64,000 bases of DNA from Muscardinus avellanarius (GCA_963383645.1 OY726560.1:89725093-89789092), one strand, 5' to 3'; shown: positions 1 through 11,034, counted from the first letter of the stretch. Notes: a model not told the origin generated them from the letters alone. Translations and numbers: made by a program.

Positions 1-201
1 AACCTGCTTGCTTAATAGATGGATCCCCCCCTGTGGTTTTCTCCCTTATATTCCTCTACCTCTGACCAGTTGGGGTACTCATCCAGTCAGATTTCTGGAC
101 TGAGGATACCACCACTGGCCAGCTAATAAAGGTTTCAATTGGCACATTCCCTTGGACTCTCATTTCTTGCTAAACCTCTTTTGCTAAACCTGCATACAAC
201 A
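1..201 (+). mobile_element. Class I (gamma-type) ERV LTR, 3' part, cut by window edge
   Basis: This matches the last 191 bases of the LTR at 28421-28852 almost base for base: the same TATA region, the same polyadenylation signal (aataaagg at about 125) and the same end in acaaca. It carries an extra about 19-bp direct duplication near its end (two copies of a ttgctaaacc-like unit at 167-191). The orientation is the same as at 28421, so it could be the 5' LTR of the provirus whose 3' LTR lies there. No clean primer-binding site follows at 202. Confidence 0.75.
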
Positions 202-284
202 TTTGAATGCCCCAGGGAGATGTTTGAGAGAAGTTCAGAGATTCTCAGTGGGAACCAAATTTTGCCTTTGCTTGTGGTCCTTTG

Positions 285-887
285 TGTACCAGTATTGGGA
301 ATGGCCTAGGAAAATTTGAGAAAGCTCTGATTATTAATATATTTTAAAAATTGAGTGAGGGACAAATCTGTGCAAGGACTTGGTTCTGCCTAAAAGCAGG
401 CAACTGTTCCAATGTAAATTAACTAAGGGCAATTGACCAGTCAATAGGAGAGGAGAACTAGGCCTGTCTCTATCTAAAGACAGATCTTAGTTGAGGAGAA
501 CCAGGCCTTTATCTAAAGACAGATCTACATGATTGGATAAGCTAGCTAAGATGGTAGGAGGGGTCAACCTTCATGAAAGTAGATACCTCGCCACACCTTA
601 TTGGGGAGGTACCTAACAGGGACGTTCTCTACATCAGAGTCATGCACACAAGATGGAGGTCATGGGTATAAAAGGCTGAGTCCATGTGTAAGCCCTTTGG
701 TGTATTCATTTGAGTCATTTCTTCATGCCAGTCTGGTATGGACCTGTAGTTCTATCTCCTGTATTTCTATCTTTTCCTCTTTTTCTGTTCTTCTGGGGTT
801 TTTTTTGTTTGTTTGTTTGTTTCTTTGGGGAGTTTTTGGGAAATTATTCCCAAAGATCCCTGGGGAAAGTTTCCCCAATCCGTAACA
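285..887 (+). mobile_element. Solo LTR, family 'TGT..ACA', copy A
   Basis: The element begins tgtaccagtattggg and ends cgtaaca, flanked by a 5-bp target duplication ctttg (280-284 and 888-892). A TATA box (gggtataaaag, about 664) sits where U3 should end. Compared with copy C it lacks about 85 bp in the R/U5 area, including the polyadenylation signal. No coding sequence of its own adjoins it, so it is a solo LTR. Five copies of this family lie in the window (A-C on +, D and E on -). The 4-5 bp duplication does not fit a class II element. Confidence 0.8.
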
Positions 888-892
888 CTTTG

Positions 893-1912
893 GACTGATG
901 GAGGGGGTAAAGGGTGGCGCTCCTGAGATGATGTTCTTCAGCCTTACTCTCTGATGCCACCCAAATTCATGATCAGATGCCCTCTGGTGAAGCCACCTGG
1001 GTTTCTAGTAGGTCAACCATCTGAGAGCTTGAACAGGCTAGACACAGCCACTTACTCCAACTCCAGGGTCTGGACCAGACATCATTCCAGCCTCCTGTCA
1101 GGTTTTCTGTTCCATATTGTTGTTTTGGTGTATGCTCTTTTGTTGCTTTGTGTATGTGTGGGCTGGCTGAGGGAATAGAAAGGAGTTCCTGAGAAGTTGT
1201 TCCTCAGCCTCACTTTCTGACACTACCCAAATCCACCTGTTCTGGCCTCCTGTCAGATTTTGTAATACTGTCTATGTTAAAGTTGTGGAACCTCTTAGTC
1301 TTCCTTTGTTCAGAAAACCCATTGAGAACAGATTCCACACAGATCTTGGATAATGATTTGGAGGGGGAGAGTCCCCCTTCCCATTTGTGGGAGGCTACTG
1401 GGAGGTTTCTTCCAGCCTCAAAGAAGGAGAATATTTGGTATTCTCTCTCACTCACCCATCCAACATTGGCAGAAGGTTTGATGCCCTCCAAAGGTATTTA
1501 TCTGGTGAACTGACTCATTTGGGGAGATTTGTCCTGTAGAATGTTAGAGTATATGTCTTGTTGTCTGTTTGGTGTGCATGTTTAAATTTGTACAGACCCC
1601 CCCCAACCCAGGGCTTAATGGGGAAATCAATGGAAAGACTCTGCCAGACAAGCACACATAGGGGCTGTTCACCCTCGTGCTTTGAATTGGCCTGTCCCCG
1701 AGGTCAGGATGAGGCCTGTCTGTGCTTTGGAGGCTGAATGCTGACTTGGCTTCCAAAAGGGCAATTCCTTATAGGTCCTAGACCTCCCAGGGACATAAAA
1801 TTCTAGTAGAACTCCAAAATCATTAAAATAAAAGTGTCAAAAATTTTCCTTAATTTGAAAGTGTTTCCCAGCCAGATTTCAAAGCCAAAGAAAACTCCAG
1901 AGGTTGATCAAC
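893..1912 (+). other. Untranslated leader-like region of the outer ERV1, with imperfect repeats
   Basis: No convincing coding region is seen. A 54-nt segment at 920-973 recurs imperfectly at 1185-1238, and a second shared block (gcctcctgtcag) occurs at 1090 and 1244. The stretch lies between a class I LTR end (201) and a gag-like start codon (ATG at 1913, split by LTR copy B), which is where a gamma-type retroviral leader would be. Short open frames here have no recognisable product. The assignment is by position only. Confidence 0.4.
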
Positions 1913-1916
1913 ATGG

Positions 1917-2616
1917 TGTACCAGTATTGGGAATGACCTAGGAAGATTTGAGAAAGATATGATTATTAATATATTTCAAAAATTGGGTGAGGAGCAAATC
2001 TGTGCAAGGACTTGGTTTCTGTCTAAAAGCAGGCAACTATTCCAATGTAAATTAACCTAGCTAAAAGCAATTAACCAGTCAATAGGAGAGGAGGACTATG
2101 CCTGTCTCTATCTAAAGACAGATCTACATGATTGGATAATCTAGCTAAGATGGTAGGAGGGTTTGACCTTCATGAAAGGAGACACCTCACCACACCTTGC
2201 TAGGGGAGGTATGTTACAGGGTAAGGGGAGGTACCTTACAGGGTTAAGGGGAGGTACCTTACAGGGACTTTCACTATGTCAGAATTACATAAACAAGATG
2301 GAGGTCATGGGTATAAAAGTCCAGTCCATGTGTGATCCCTTTGGTGTATTCATTTTGAGTCACCCCTCCATGCTAGTCTGGTATGGAGCTGTATTTCTAT
2401 TTTCTGTATTTCTATCTTTCTAGTAAAATTCTTTAAATATTCAGCAACTGTCCAAGCTATGCATATTTATTCTTAGCTTAGGACAAGAACCCGTGGTTTA
2501 TTTCTGTTTTTGGTCGTTTTGGGTTTTTGTTATGGGTTGGCGGAAAGTGTGTCTGGGACCCTAGCAGGGGTTCCCAGGGAACAGTTTCCCAAGCCATATT
2601 CTCTCGATCTGTAACA
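1917..2616 (+). mobile_element. Solo LTR, family 'TGT..ACA', copy B
   Basis: A 700-bp LTR with start tgtaccagtattggg and end ctgtaaca, and a 4-bp duplication atgg at 1913-1916 and 2617-2620. It holds a TATA box (gggtataaaag, about 2311) and the ttctttaaat..cagcaa segment typical of the family. The duplicated atgg appears to be the initiation codon (plus one base) of the gag frame that continues at 2617, so this insertion separated the outer provirus leader from gag. Confidence 0.8.
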
Positions 2617-3416
2617 ATGGGAGTGAGTCTCTTGAGACATTTTAAGTTTATACCATTGGGCCAAGTAACTCAGAGAAGAGTAAAAGGGAAAGTCTATCAG
2701 GCCTGTGTTGTAAAACCAGAAAAGTATTTAAAGTAAGTTGTCTTATCCCTCTTATCAAGCTGACCCTCTTTAGAAAGGGACTTCCCACTGGAACCATCTC
2801 CTGTTTGCCTAGGACTGACCCCTTTGGCTTTAAACATCAGTTCTCTGGACCGGGGGAGGAAGCAAAGTCCTTCTGGACAACTCCATTTCCCCTAAAGGGA
2901 GTGCTTAAAAGCACTGTGGCTAAACAGCACATATTTGGACCTGGCATATTTTAGTGCCTAATCTGTTGACTCCTTAAGCATTTTGTTATAAATATAAGAT
3001 CTAAATTGTTTTTGGTCTGATTTTCTAGGCATTTTTGGTTGACCTTGTGGTTACTGAGAGTGCCACCTACTTAAAAAACTGTGCTTAAAATGTACTTTGA
3101 ATTGCTTCAGCTGGAAAATGTCTTTAAAGTTATAAAAGAGAGCTTTGCAAATTATATACAAATTGTTCATTCTGCTTCTTAGGTTATTTGCTTGCATGTT
3201 TTTACATGTACGACTTAATAAATTCAACTTACTAAAACATGCGATGGAACTTTTGTAATGGTGTGGGTTTGAGATATTGATGTAGGTTTTTGTTCTTAGT
3301 TATCTCCCCTCTCCCATCCTTCTTGGCAAATATTTTTTCTTTTCCCAAAAGTACTTGCAGGCAGACCCACTAATTATTTTTGACTCTTTTTTTGGATTAA
3401 TAATAAAAATTTGGCA
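2617..3416 (+). pseudogene. Gag amino-terminal remnant of the outer ERV1 (tentative)
   Basis: From ATG 2617 a 39-codon frame starts MGVSLL and stops at 2736. M-G followed by a small or hydroxylated residue at position 5-6 is the usual myristoylation context of retroviral matrix proteins. Downstream to 3416 the frames are closed and no further gag motif is recognised. The call rests on the start context, on its position downstream of a leader-like region, and on the zinc knuckles 3 kb further on. It could be unrelated DNA with a chance short frame. Confidence 0.35.
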
Positions 3417-3420
3417 CTTG

Positions 3421-4095
3421 TGTGCCAGTATTGGGAATGGCATAGGAAGATTTGAGAAAGCTATGATTATTAATATATTGAAAAATTGGGTGAGGGGCAA
3501 ATCTGTGAAAAGACTTGGTTTCTGCCTAGAAACAGGCAATTATTCCACTGTAAATTAACCTAGCTAAAGGTAATTAGCAAGTCTATAGGAGAGGGGAAAT
3601 AGGACTTCCTCATCCTCCTTCTAAAGACAGGTTTACATAATAATTGGATAATCTAGCTAGGATGGGAGGAGGGGTCCAACCTTCATGAAAGGAGACACCT
3701 TGCCACACCTTGCTGGGGGAGGAACCTTACAGGGACATTTACTACGTCAGAATTATGTAAACAAGATGGAGGTCATGGGTATAAAAATTCCAGTCCACAT
3801 GTTGTATCTTTGGTGGGGCATTCTTTGACCACCCCCCATGCCATTCTGGCATGGGGCTGTAACTATCTTCTGTAGTTCTATCTTTGTAATAAACTTCTTT
3901 AAATCTTCAGCAAGAGTCTGGGCTAATGTGTATAAACCCTTAGCTGAGGACAAGAACTCATGCTTTTTCTCTTTTTCTGTTTTTCTGTTTTGGGTTTTTT
4001 TTTGGGGGGGGGGTTTTGAGGGAAATTGTGTCCAGGACCCTAACAGGGTTCCCAGGGACAGTTTTCCCCAAACCATATCATCTCAAACTATAACA
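3421..4095 (+). mobile_element. Solo LTR, family 'TGT..ACA', copy C
   Basis: A 675-bp LTR beginning tgtgccagtattggg and ending ctataaca, with a 4-bp duplication cttg (3417-3420 and 4096-4099). It has a TATA box at about 3779, a polyadenylation signal (aataaac) at about 3888 and a G/T-rich tract at about 3990-4016. It is the most complete copy in the window and defines the family layout. Confidence 0.82.
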
Positions 4096-4099
4096 CTTG

Positions 4100-4655
4100 G
4101 TTAGCAGGATTAGGGGTTACATGGTAATGCCTGCTTTGAAGTTTGGGGCATGTACTGTCCACCTGTGTCCTTGTAGAGATTTTGGCCATTTTCCAACTCT
4201 TATCTGCTAAAAGTTGTTTGTTGTGGCAAAATTTTGACTTATAATGATGAGAAAAATACAGGTATATAGTCCTTTAAATGAGGCTTTGGGCTATAACTCT
4301 TTTGTGTAATTGGTAATTAATATTCGGTTAATATAGCTTACTCTTTTCTTTTAACTTTGGCCTAAACCATTGTAAAAATCTATATAATAGTTTTTCTAAG
4401 TGCAGTTGTTTGTGTTTAAACAGTTGGTGTTCAGCTAGACTAATGGCTAGTTGACCAAGTTCAATGTTGGTTGCAGCTCTAGGCTGTCAGAAAAAAGGAT
4501 TTTATCGTTTTGCCTAGGTATGAAGGCTTATTCTTGTTACAGGCTCAATCCTCAGCAGCTTTTGTTCTTAAAGAAAAACTTTTCATTTTGTGTTTGCTAA
4601 ACAAGTATAAAGGCAAAAATAAGAGGACACTTTAGATCACATGGCTTAATTTTTT
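4100..4655. other. No gene seen
   Basis: AT-rich sequence without a coding frame or a repeat that I can name. It may belong to the interior of the outer provirus or to older inserted DNA. Confidence 0.5.
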
Positions 4656-4670
4656 AAAAAAAATGTTTGA

Positions 4671-4857
4671 GGCCAGGCGTGGTGGTGCACGCTTGTAATC
4701 CCCGCGCTTGGGAGGCAGAGACAGGAGGATTGCGCAGGTTTGAAGCCAGCCATGCGCGCTGGCTTAGGAGACCCTGTTTCCAAATGAAAATGTAAAAATA
4801 GGCCTGGGAGTGTAGCCTGGAGGTAGAAGGGCTTCCAAGAACCCCAGTACCACCCCC
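4671..4857 (+). mobile_element. B1-ID composite SINE (MEN-like)
   Basis: The left part is B1-like (ggccaggcgtggtggtgcac start). It is followed by the linker ttccaaatgaaaatgtaaaaata and an ID-like right part (ggcctgggagtgtagcctgg). A target duplication aaaaatgtttga flanks it (4659-4670 and 4858-4869), showing a precise insertion. Confidence 0.9.
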
Positions 4858-4869
4858 AAAAATGTTTGA

Positions 4870-5640
4870 GTTTGCTGGTAAAATCAAAACAAAAAATGTC
4901 ACTAAAAATGAACATATTTTGTTTTCCTTAGGCTAAGGCAATTACTATTACATTGTCTTTCTAGTAGGTATTTAAATTGTAATGTTCATCTTGAGGATTT
5001 ATTTTGTTAAAATGATGGTTTAAGCTACTGACTGGCTATTAAAATGGATAAATTAGGTAAATGTAAGTAAACAAATTCTGTCTAAATGAGGAGCTAAACA
5101 TCAATGTCCAAATATAAAATATGTACCTGTGACCATAGCTATATTTATAACTAAAAACTAAATGTATTGTGTATCTAGATTCATCTAAATGTGTCAAGAG
5201 TTTATAAGTTAAAGTTTTCTGGGTTTTATATTTATATGTGATCTGACCAATAATATTTTTTGTTATTTTGACTAAAAAATTTATCATTAAGACCTGGTTT
5301 ACATCTGTTTGTCCTGACTGAGTAAATGTCATTATTATATAAGGAAAATACAATTATCTGTCAGGTAACAAGTTTATTTTTTATTATTGCTGTTCTCTAA
5401 AATTATAAAAATCTAGATCTACCTGATTTTTGTCAATACTGCTAGCTTACATAGACTTATAGTTATCAGTGTAGTCCAGTGTAAAAATGGGTTAATGTTC
5501 AGAAAACTCTGATGGATATATTAATGGATTTCAAAACCTGGCTATTATGTTTGATCTAACAAAAATAAATTGCATATTCTATTCTGTTTCTGGGATTCAG
5601 GCTCCCATTAATCATCATTTTAGTTTGGCCTTTGGGACTT
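4870..5640. other. No gene seen
   Basis: AT-rich, without a convincing coding frame. By position it would be the gag interior of the outer provirus, but no gag motif is readable. Confidence 0.45.
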
Positions 5641-6060
5641 CTCAACAACAGGGATGCGGTAGAGAGAAAAAATTAAGCACCAGAGGAAACAAATGCAGAC
5701 ATAGGGAGAAGCCCATTATTAACCCTGACATTCAGTAATAAGTCCTTGCCCCCTCAGAGATACCAAAAGCTTCTTCTAGAGAGAGGAAAAGGAGCTGGAA
5801 GCCTGACACCTGCCATTATTTCACAGCACTTGGACATTTTATCAAGGACTGTCTGAGTGGAATCCATCTGCATCTGGGCTGTGCCACCTCTGCAAAGAGA
5901 AAACATTGGAAAGCATGTTGCCCTCACCTCAGAGGGGAAGTGAGGTTGTATGCTCCCATTGTGGCTGCCCGCAAAGTCTGAACACTGAGGATGCCCAAGG
6001 CTCAGCAAAGCCCTATGATCAGCCCTCTAACCAGCTGCATATTGCAATAAAAAAAAGACA
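5641..6060 (+). pseudogene. Gag nucleocapsid remnant with two damaged zinc knuckles (outer ERV1)
   Basis: Two 14-residue zinc-knuckle-like boxes lie in one frame at 5811-5852 and 5880-5921. Both keep Cys-1, His-9 and Cys-14 of the C-x2-C-x4-H-x4-C pattern. In both, the second Cys is replaced: Phe (ttc) in the first box and a non-Cys residue in the second. Two-knuckle nucleocapsids occur in several retroviral classes. The frame is closed by a stop soon after the second box, then another stop, and a D-T-G triplet follows in the same frame at 6084, as expected for gag followed by protease. It is not functional. Confidence 0.6.
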
Positions 6061-6075
6061 GGCAAGATAATGATT

Positions 6076-6250
6076 TTTTTTCAGATACAGGTCTTAGATC
6101 TCTGCTTGCTTTGTCTCTCCTAGAGATTTTTTTTTCTATAGAGACCTATAGTGTACTTGGGATAGACAGCACCCCAAGGCAAGATAAATTTATAATGTCT
6201 TAAACCTGTAAAACGGTAGTTTATTTCACTCTTGTATGCTAGCATGCCTG
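6076..6250 (+). pseudogene. Possible retroviral protease remnant
   Basis: An Asp-Thr-Gly codon run at 6084-6092 lies in frame with the zinc knuckles 270 bases upstream. D-T/S-G is the active-site triad of retroviral aspartic proteases. The sequence downstream soon loses frame, and the expected flap and C-terminal motifs were not recognised, so a chance match is possible. Confidence 0.3.
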
Positions 6251-6616
6251 ATCCTGATGACCAGCTTCTAACTAACCCTGATGTGAAATGTATTGCTGAT
6301 AAAAGCAGCTTCATGAATGAGAAGAAAAAAATCAGCTTATGCAGTACTGAGTCTTCAGGAGGTAATAATAAAAAGGAAAGGCTACCTTCTCCAAACACTC
6401 TGGGGATCTGGTTAACTGCAAAATGGGGATTCTTCTCTGAATCAACTTCTTCCAAATTAGAAGAGTCCTTTCCAAGTTTTTAGCATTCCTGCAGCTTCTG
6501 CATATAAGTTTAAAAGTGCCTGTTAAATTTGTACACTAGTATCCACTTTCAGTACATCCAAATTACCTTGGTGAAATGATTGGTTAATATCTTGGTGGGA
6601 TAAAAATTTATTTTCT
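6251..6616. other. No gene seen
   Basis: An open frame of about 80 codons (6232-6483) shows no recognised motif. It may be degenerate pol-region DNA of the outer provirus. Confidence 0.4.
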
Positions 6617-6632
6617 TGGACAGTATACTTTA

Positions 6633-6840
6633 TTTTTAAATTTATTTTATTTTATTTTATTTTGGTGGTACTGGGGTTCCTGGAAGCCCTTCACTGGGCT
6701 GCACTTCCAGACCTATTTTCTTTTTTATTTTTGGAAGCAGGGTCTCTTAAGCCAGGGAGGCTGGCTTCAAACCAGCGTGATCCTCCTGTCTCTGCCTCCC
6801 AAGCGCGGGGGTTACAAGTGTGCGCCACCATGCCTGGCGC
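6633..6840 (-). mobile_element. B1-ID composite SINE, minus strand
   Basis: Read on the minus strand it shows the B1 start (gcgccaggcatggtggcgca), the linker and a degenerate ID module, ending in an A-rich tail (T/TTTTA repeats at 6634-6661). A 16-bp target duplication tggacagtatacttta lies at 6617-6632 and 6841-6856. Confidence 0.9.
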
Positions 6841-6856
6841 TGGACAGTATACTTTA

Positions 6857-7674
6857 CATCAGTATACTCTTATGTTGTTTAACTCTTTTCTAAGACTAAA
6901 AAAATTACATTTGATAAAGATGGTTATATTTAAAAATCATCCAAAAGGTTTACAGTGAGGTTATATGAAGATAATTTCCTGGGTTTTCTACTTTCTCTTT
7001 TCTATGAACATCTGGGTGATTTTTGTATTTTTTTCCCTTTTTTTTCCTCTCTCTCTGAGCATCAAACTCTCTGGCCCACCAGCTGCTTGACCACGAGGTC
7101 CCACACTGGCACTAGGCTTGCTGGAGCGACATTGGCCACCAACACCACTGCCGCTGACATTGACACCACTGATACCACCACAGCATGCAGGCTCTGACCT
7201 CTGCCCGTGGCCACAACAGAAACCTCTGCCTGTCCAGCTGCCGGCACCACCACTGCTTGCATAGCAGGAACCTCCATCTGGCCCTACCGCCCACTGCTGG
7301 CCGCCCTGAAGCTGCATGCCTGCTACTGCTATTTTGGTTCAGCACTCCCGTCGCTGCCAGAATTCCCACCTGGGAACACAGCACCTTGCACTGGCTGGCC
7401 CTTTCTGGCCCCTCTGCATTAACTCCAGCCTCTGCCACCAATCCGCTTTGCACTCTGGAACTAGGTAATCTCCATCTTCCTCTGGTCAGTGGGTTCCAGC
7501 TTCTAGCCTCCTCTCTAGACTTGGGTCCTCTGCTGGTCCACTGGGACCCCCAAATCCAAGCATTTGGTGACTCATTATCCCCTGGATGACCAGATCATCC
7601 TCCAGTCTTGAGAAAGGAGTAGATATTTCTCTCTCTTCCATGACTCCTGTTTTTTGGCATGATTAATTAGGAAA
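6857..7674. other. GC-rich leader-like region upstream of the inner ERV1 gag
   Basis: From about 7060 to 7600 the sequence is C-rich and much richer in GC than its surroundings. Open frames (for example 7185-7589, 134 codons) are low-complexity His/Thr/Leu-rich with no recognised domain, so I do not call a gene. It lies just before the ATG at 7675 of the second gamma-type gag remnant and probably holds that provirus leader. No 5' LTR is recognised. Confidence 0.4.
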
Positions 7675-8850
7675 ATGGGACACCTGTTTCCTGTTCTTTG
7701 TTCTCACTCACGGACCAATTATGGAAAGTCAAATCTCCAAACTAGCAGAGGACTTATGCCCTAAGTGTCTGTCTGGTTAATATGATCTGGATAGTAGGTT
7801 GTGTGGCCTAAGAATGGTTGGCAACTTTTGTAAGTGGTCTGGTAAATGGTTGGAAGTCTTTATGTCCAGGCTTTCTTTTTCCTGCACTCTCATCCCTCCA
7901 AACACTCTCCCCCATCAGCTGCCATTTTCCCATCAGCTGCCATTTTGTGATGGAATGCAGTTGCTACCTGGTGATGTCACAATCACCATCTTCTGACTTT
8001 ACACCTTGTGACGTTACACAGTCACCATCTTGGCCTGTGCCAGCCTGCAATTTTGGTGAGTCACAGCCAGCATCTGACCCAGCTGGGTTGCAGGTGCCAC
8101 TTTCTGAGGATCCTGATCCACAGGTTCTCTTCTCACTGCTCTAGCCATCATCCTATCCCAGGACAGCCTCCCACTCTAACCTGCTTTGTTCCCCCTGCTA
8201 TCCTCCTTTAAGTGATTAACTCAGGAGGCTTTTACCCTCTACACCCACTTAGATCTATCTACTGAGGCAGGACATGTGGTATTGGCAACACATTTTATCG
8301 GGCAATTAGCCCCTGATATTCAGAAAAAATTAAGAAAAGCTGAGGTCAGTCCTCAAACTCCTATCCAAGATTTGGTGAACATGACATTTAAAGTTTTAAT
8401 TCCAGAGAGAAACAGGTGGAGATGGAGCATATACTCCAACTTTGCCAAAAGGCAGATTTGCAGGCCCTAGCCCTGGTAGCTTCCCTGTGGCTGGCTGTGG
8501 TGGCTCAGCCCTCTGGAGTGCCACCTAGTGGTGGAGGACAGCAATGACAACTACCTCCAAGAACCTGCTTCAAATGCAGCAAGGCCATGCCCATCAATTA
8601 GACCATGCTGGGTGTACAGTCAGAAGGGTCACTGGAACAGTGCCCTTGGACAGTAGTGAGCCCCAGGTGCCTCAACACAGAAGGACCACCCTTCCAGACC
8701 AAGCCGCATGGCTGGCATTACTCAGCCAGGATGAACAGATCCAGGACTCCTCAACCTCAATCATCGTTACCAGTCCAGGGTAAATCTCAACATAGTGGGT
8801 AAGGCAGTAGCCATGCACTACAGGCCCTCTTTTACAGGACAAAATTGTCC
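7675..8850 (+). pseudogene. Gamma-type gag pseudogene (inner ERV1)
   Basis: The ATG at 7675 is followed by Gly-His, in line with a myristoylated matrix start. The frame then decays. At about 8267-8400 a stretch reads like the capsid C-terminus of gamma-type Gag: a block with GQ.APDIQKKL followed by a Leu/Val-rich helix, the region just before nucleocapsid. At 8566-8610 a CxxC start of a zinc knuckle is followed in a shifted frame by G-H, showing a frameshift inside the knuckle. Premature stops are frequent. It is not functional. Pol sequence follows directly, with the protease and reverse transcriptase region absent. Confidence 0.65.
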
Positions 8851-8859
8851 CACTTGAGG

Positions 8860-9870
8860 CTCAAGATGAAGAGGTCATTAGCCTAATACATAATTCCCTA
8901 CACATCGGACCTACAGTGCTTAAGCTTTTCCTAAGCCTCTTGTTTTTTTCTCCTCTCCTGCAACAGCTGATTAGTAAAGTAAGTGCCTCCTGTTATACTT
9001 GTGCTGCTGTTTATCCTCAAGGAGGCCATTGCCTCTCCTTTTCTACCCACCAAATGAGAGGATACTTGCCAGGAAAGGACTGGCAAATTGATGTCAGCCA
9101 TATGCCATTTCACAAACACCTAAAATATTTTCTTACCATGGTCGACACCCTAACAGGTTGGATAGAGGCTTTTCCCTCAAAGGATGAGATGGCCAGCATG
9201 GTGGCCAATGTTCTATGCTCAGACATCCCTCGGTTTGGACTCCCTAATTCCTTACAATTGATAATGGACCAGCTTTTATTTCTAAGGTTACTCAACAGGT
9301 GGCACAAGCCATTGGTATTTCTTGTAAGCTCCACATTCCATATTAACCAGTCATCAGGAAAGGTAGAACAAATGAATGGGATTGTTAAAAACTATCTAAC
9401 AAAACTCTCTCTGGAGCTGTGAGTATTGTGGACTAAACTCCTAACACTGGCTCTGTCCCGTGTGAGGGCCATCCCTCAAAAGTCCACTTTTGTAAGCCCC
9501 TTTGAATTGCTGTAAGTTCACTCTTTTTTGCTTAATTATGGTCTCTCTTCGAACCCCCCCTTCCTTTGGCTTCCTATCTCCTTTACTTGTCTTTTCTCAG
9601 GCACCTTCTTAGAAAACATGCTGACTGATACCTTACCCAAACTGGGATCAAAGAAACAGCTCCACACCCTGCAGTCAAGGCTCTTAAGCCAGGGAATCAA
9701 GTCCTCCTCAAGTTGCTTCAACCAAAACATCTCCAAACATGGTGGGATGGGTCTTTTAAAGTTATCCTCACCACACCTACTGCAGCCAAACTTCTGGGGG
9801 ACCCCAACTGGCATCATCTTACTCAGCTAAAAAAGGGTTCCATTACAACAGCCTCACAAAAATTTCTTAT
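8860..9870 (+). pseudogene. Gamma-type integrase pseudogene (inner ERV1 pol, internally deleted)
   Basis: The frame 8916-9422 reads as a class I integrase: the CxxC of the N-terminal HHCC domain (about 8992), then a block DWQID with catalytic Asp-1 at 9090. Asp-2 (codon 9260, in an NGPA context) and Glu (codon 9366, in a GKVEQ.NG context) are both still present as codons. Asp-2 lies in a different frame from the other two, so there is one frameshift between 9092 and 9260 and a second between 9262 and 9366. At about 9690-9840 the C-terminal SH3-like region (a PGNQVLLK-type block) is recognisable in another frame. Protease, reverse transcriptase and RNase H are missing, because gag runs almost straight into integrase. 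Confidence 0.8.
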
Positions 9871-9879
9871 GTACAGTGT

Positions 9880-10640
9880 TGGGGCCCACTAAGCTTCATT
9901 TTTCTTGGAATAGTTCTCTTTAATGCTTTTATTTTAGCAGGTCTACTTGTTTACATAGTATGGTGCTCTCCCTCTTCGGATGCAGGACAGCCATAAGTAC
10001 TAAACTCTCTAAAATCCATTACTGATGCTCCTGATGCAATAGTATGTTTTTCATTTGACCAGACTGATACAAACCTACTCACTGCTGAAAAGAGTGATGT
10101 GTGTCTCTCTCAGGGAAAATGCTGCAATGAATGATTCTGGTCTAATATAAAACTGCTAAAAAGTGTGGTGTATGTCTCTTTCTCAGGAAAAATGCTATTA
10201 GAGTAATTAATCTAGTGACAATCTACCTCATATCTGGAAGGGCTCCAAGGGCCAACAGCTGCAGGGCTCCTTTCCTTCTGGACAAGAGCCAATAGCTGAG
10301 GAGCTCCTGCCTTTCCCGGGACCTGTTCTCACAATTTGCCTTTTCTTTTTAACAGTTCTTCAACTGTTGAAGTCTATTTGAATGCACATTACCAAGCTCT
10401 CCAGGTAACCTCTGACTCCTGCTGCAGCCATACTCCTACCTGCCCACTTCCAAAGATTCAACCTTTCCTGGCCAAGGGGCCCCTACAAAGTCCCCTGACA
10501 GCAGGGAGTAGCTTGGACTCGGTCTCCACATATTATCACCAAAAGGCTAGGATGATAGGTTGGGTCACTTCTTCTTTCCCCCCACATGACCCCTCAGCAG
10601 GGACAGGAGGCAGACCCCGGAAGCCACGAGAGAAGATATC
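9880..10640 (+). pseudogene. Env remnant of the inner ERV1 (mostly deleted)
   Basis: The interval lies between the integrase C-terminus and a 3' LTR, so env is expected. Only short readable pieces remain: a hydrophobic stretch at about 9897-9960 and, at about 10330-10420, a hydrophobic run (FLTVLQLLKS) followed by a basic tail that resembles the end of a gamma-type transmembrane subunit. A segment of about 60 bp with gtgtgt..ctctctcagg..aaaatgct recurs at 10095-10125 and 10160-10195, which suggests a local duplication. There is no open frame of env size. Confidence 0.45.
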
Positions 10641-10965
10641 ATGAGACTCCAGGTGTCATGAGACCCAAACATCACAAATCAGACTCCAAAGCTTGTGAGA
10701 CCACAGATGTCATGAGAGAATTGGCATGCCTATAAAATATCAGTACTTCTGATATGCCACATGACTCAGCTTGCTAATTGGGACTATGCAGGACTCTCCA
10801 GACATGTGGCTCATCAGTCCCTTCCTTCATGGCCAACTGACTCCCTGGAGGGTGCTGGGTCAGGTCCAAATAAAGCAGTGGTTTCTGATAACCCAGTTGG
10901 TGTTTTTACCTTCCTCCTAAACTCCCTAACTCTATTTTCATCCACTCAGTTACCTCTTCTATGGT
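10640..10965 (+). mobile_element. 3' LTR of the inner ERV1
   Basis: The U3-like part (10640-10720) carries repeated catgagac motifs. It is followed by a TATA box (cctataaaata, 10730) and a polyadenylation signal (aataaagcag, about 10870). A purine-rich run (10600-10635) just upstream could be the polypurine tract. The exact ends are not clear, and no partner 5' LTR is seen. Confidence 0.55.
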
Positions 10966-11034
10966 TTCACTTTTAAAGTAAAAGTTAAGTCTTGTGTAAC
11001 TGTAGTGTTTCCAGAATGTATAATTCGATATTGA

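Noticed and set aside
202..225. A primer-binding site right after the LTR end at 201
   Set aside because: The sequence ttgaatgccccagggagat does not match any tRNA 3' end well enough.
601..898. Open frames of 94 and 62 codons in LTR copy A
   Set aside because: They lie within an LTR and differ between copies B and C, so they are chance frames.
7185..7589. A 134-codon open frame as a gene
   Set aside because: Its composition is low complexity, several overlapping frames on both strands are equally open in this GC-rich stretch, and no domain is seen.
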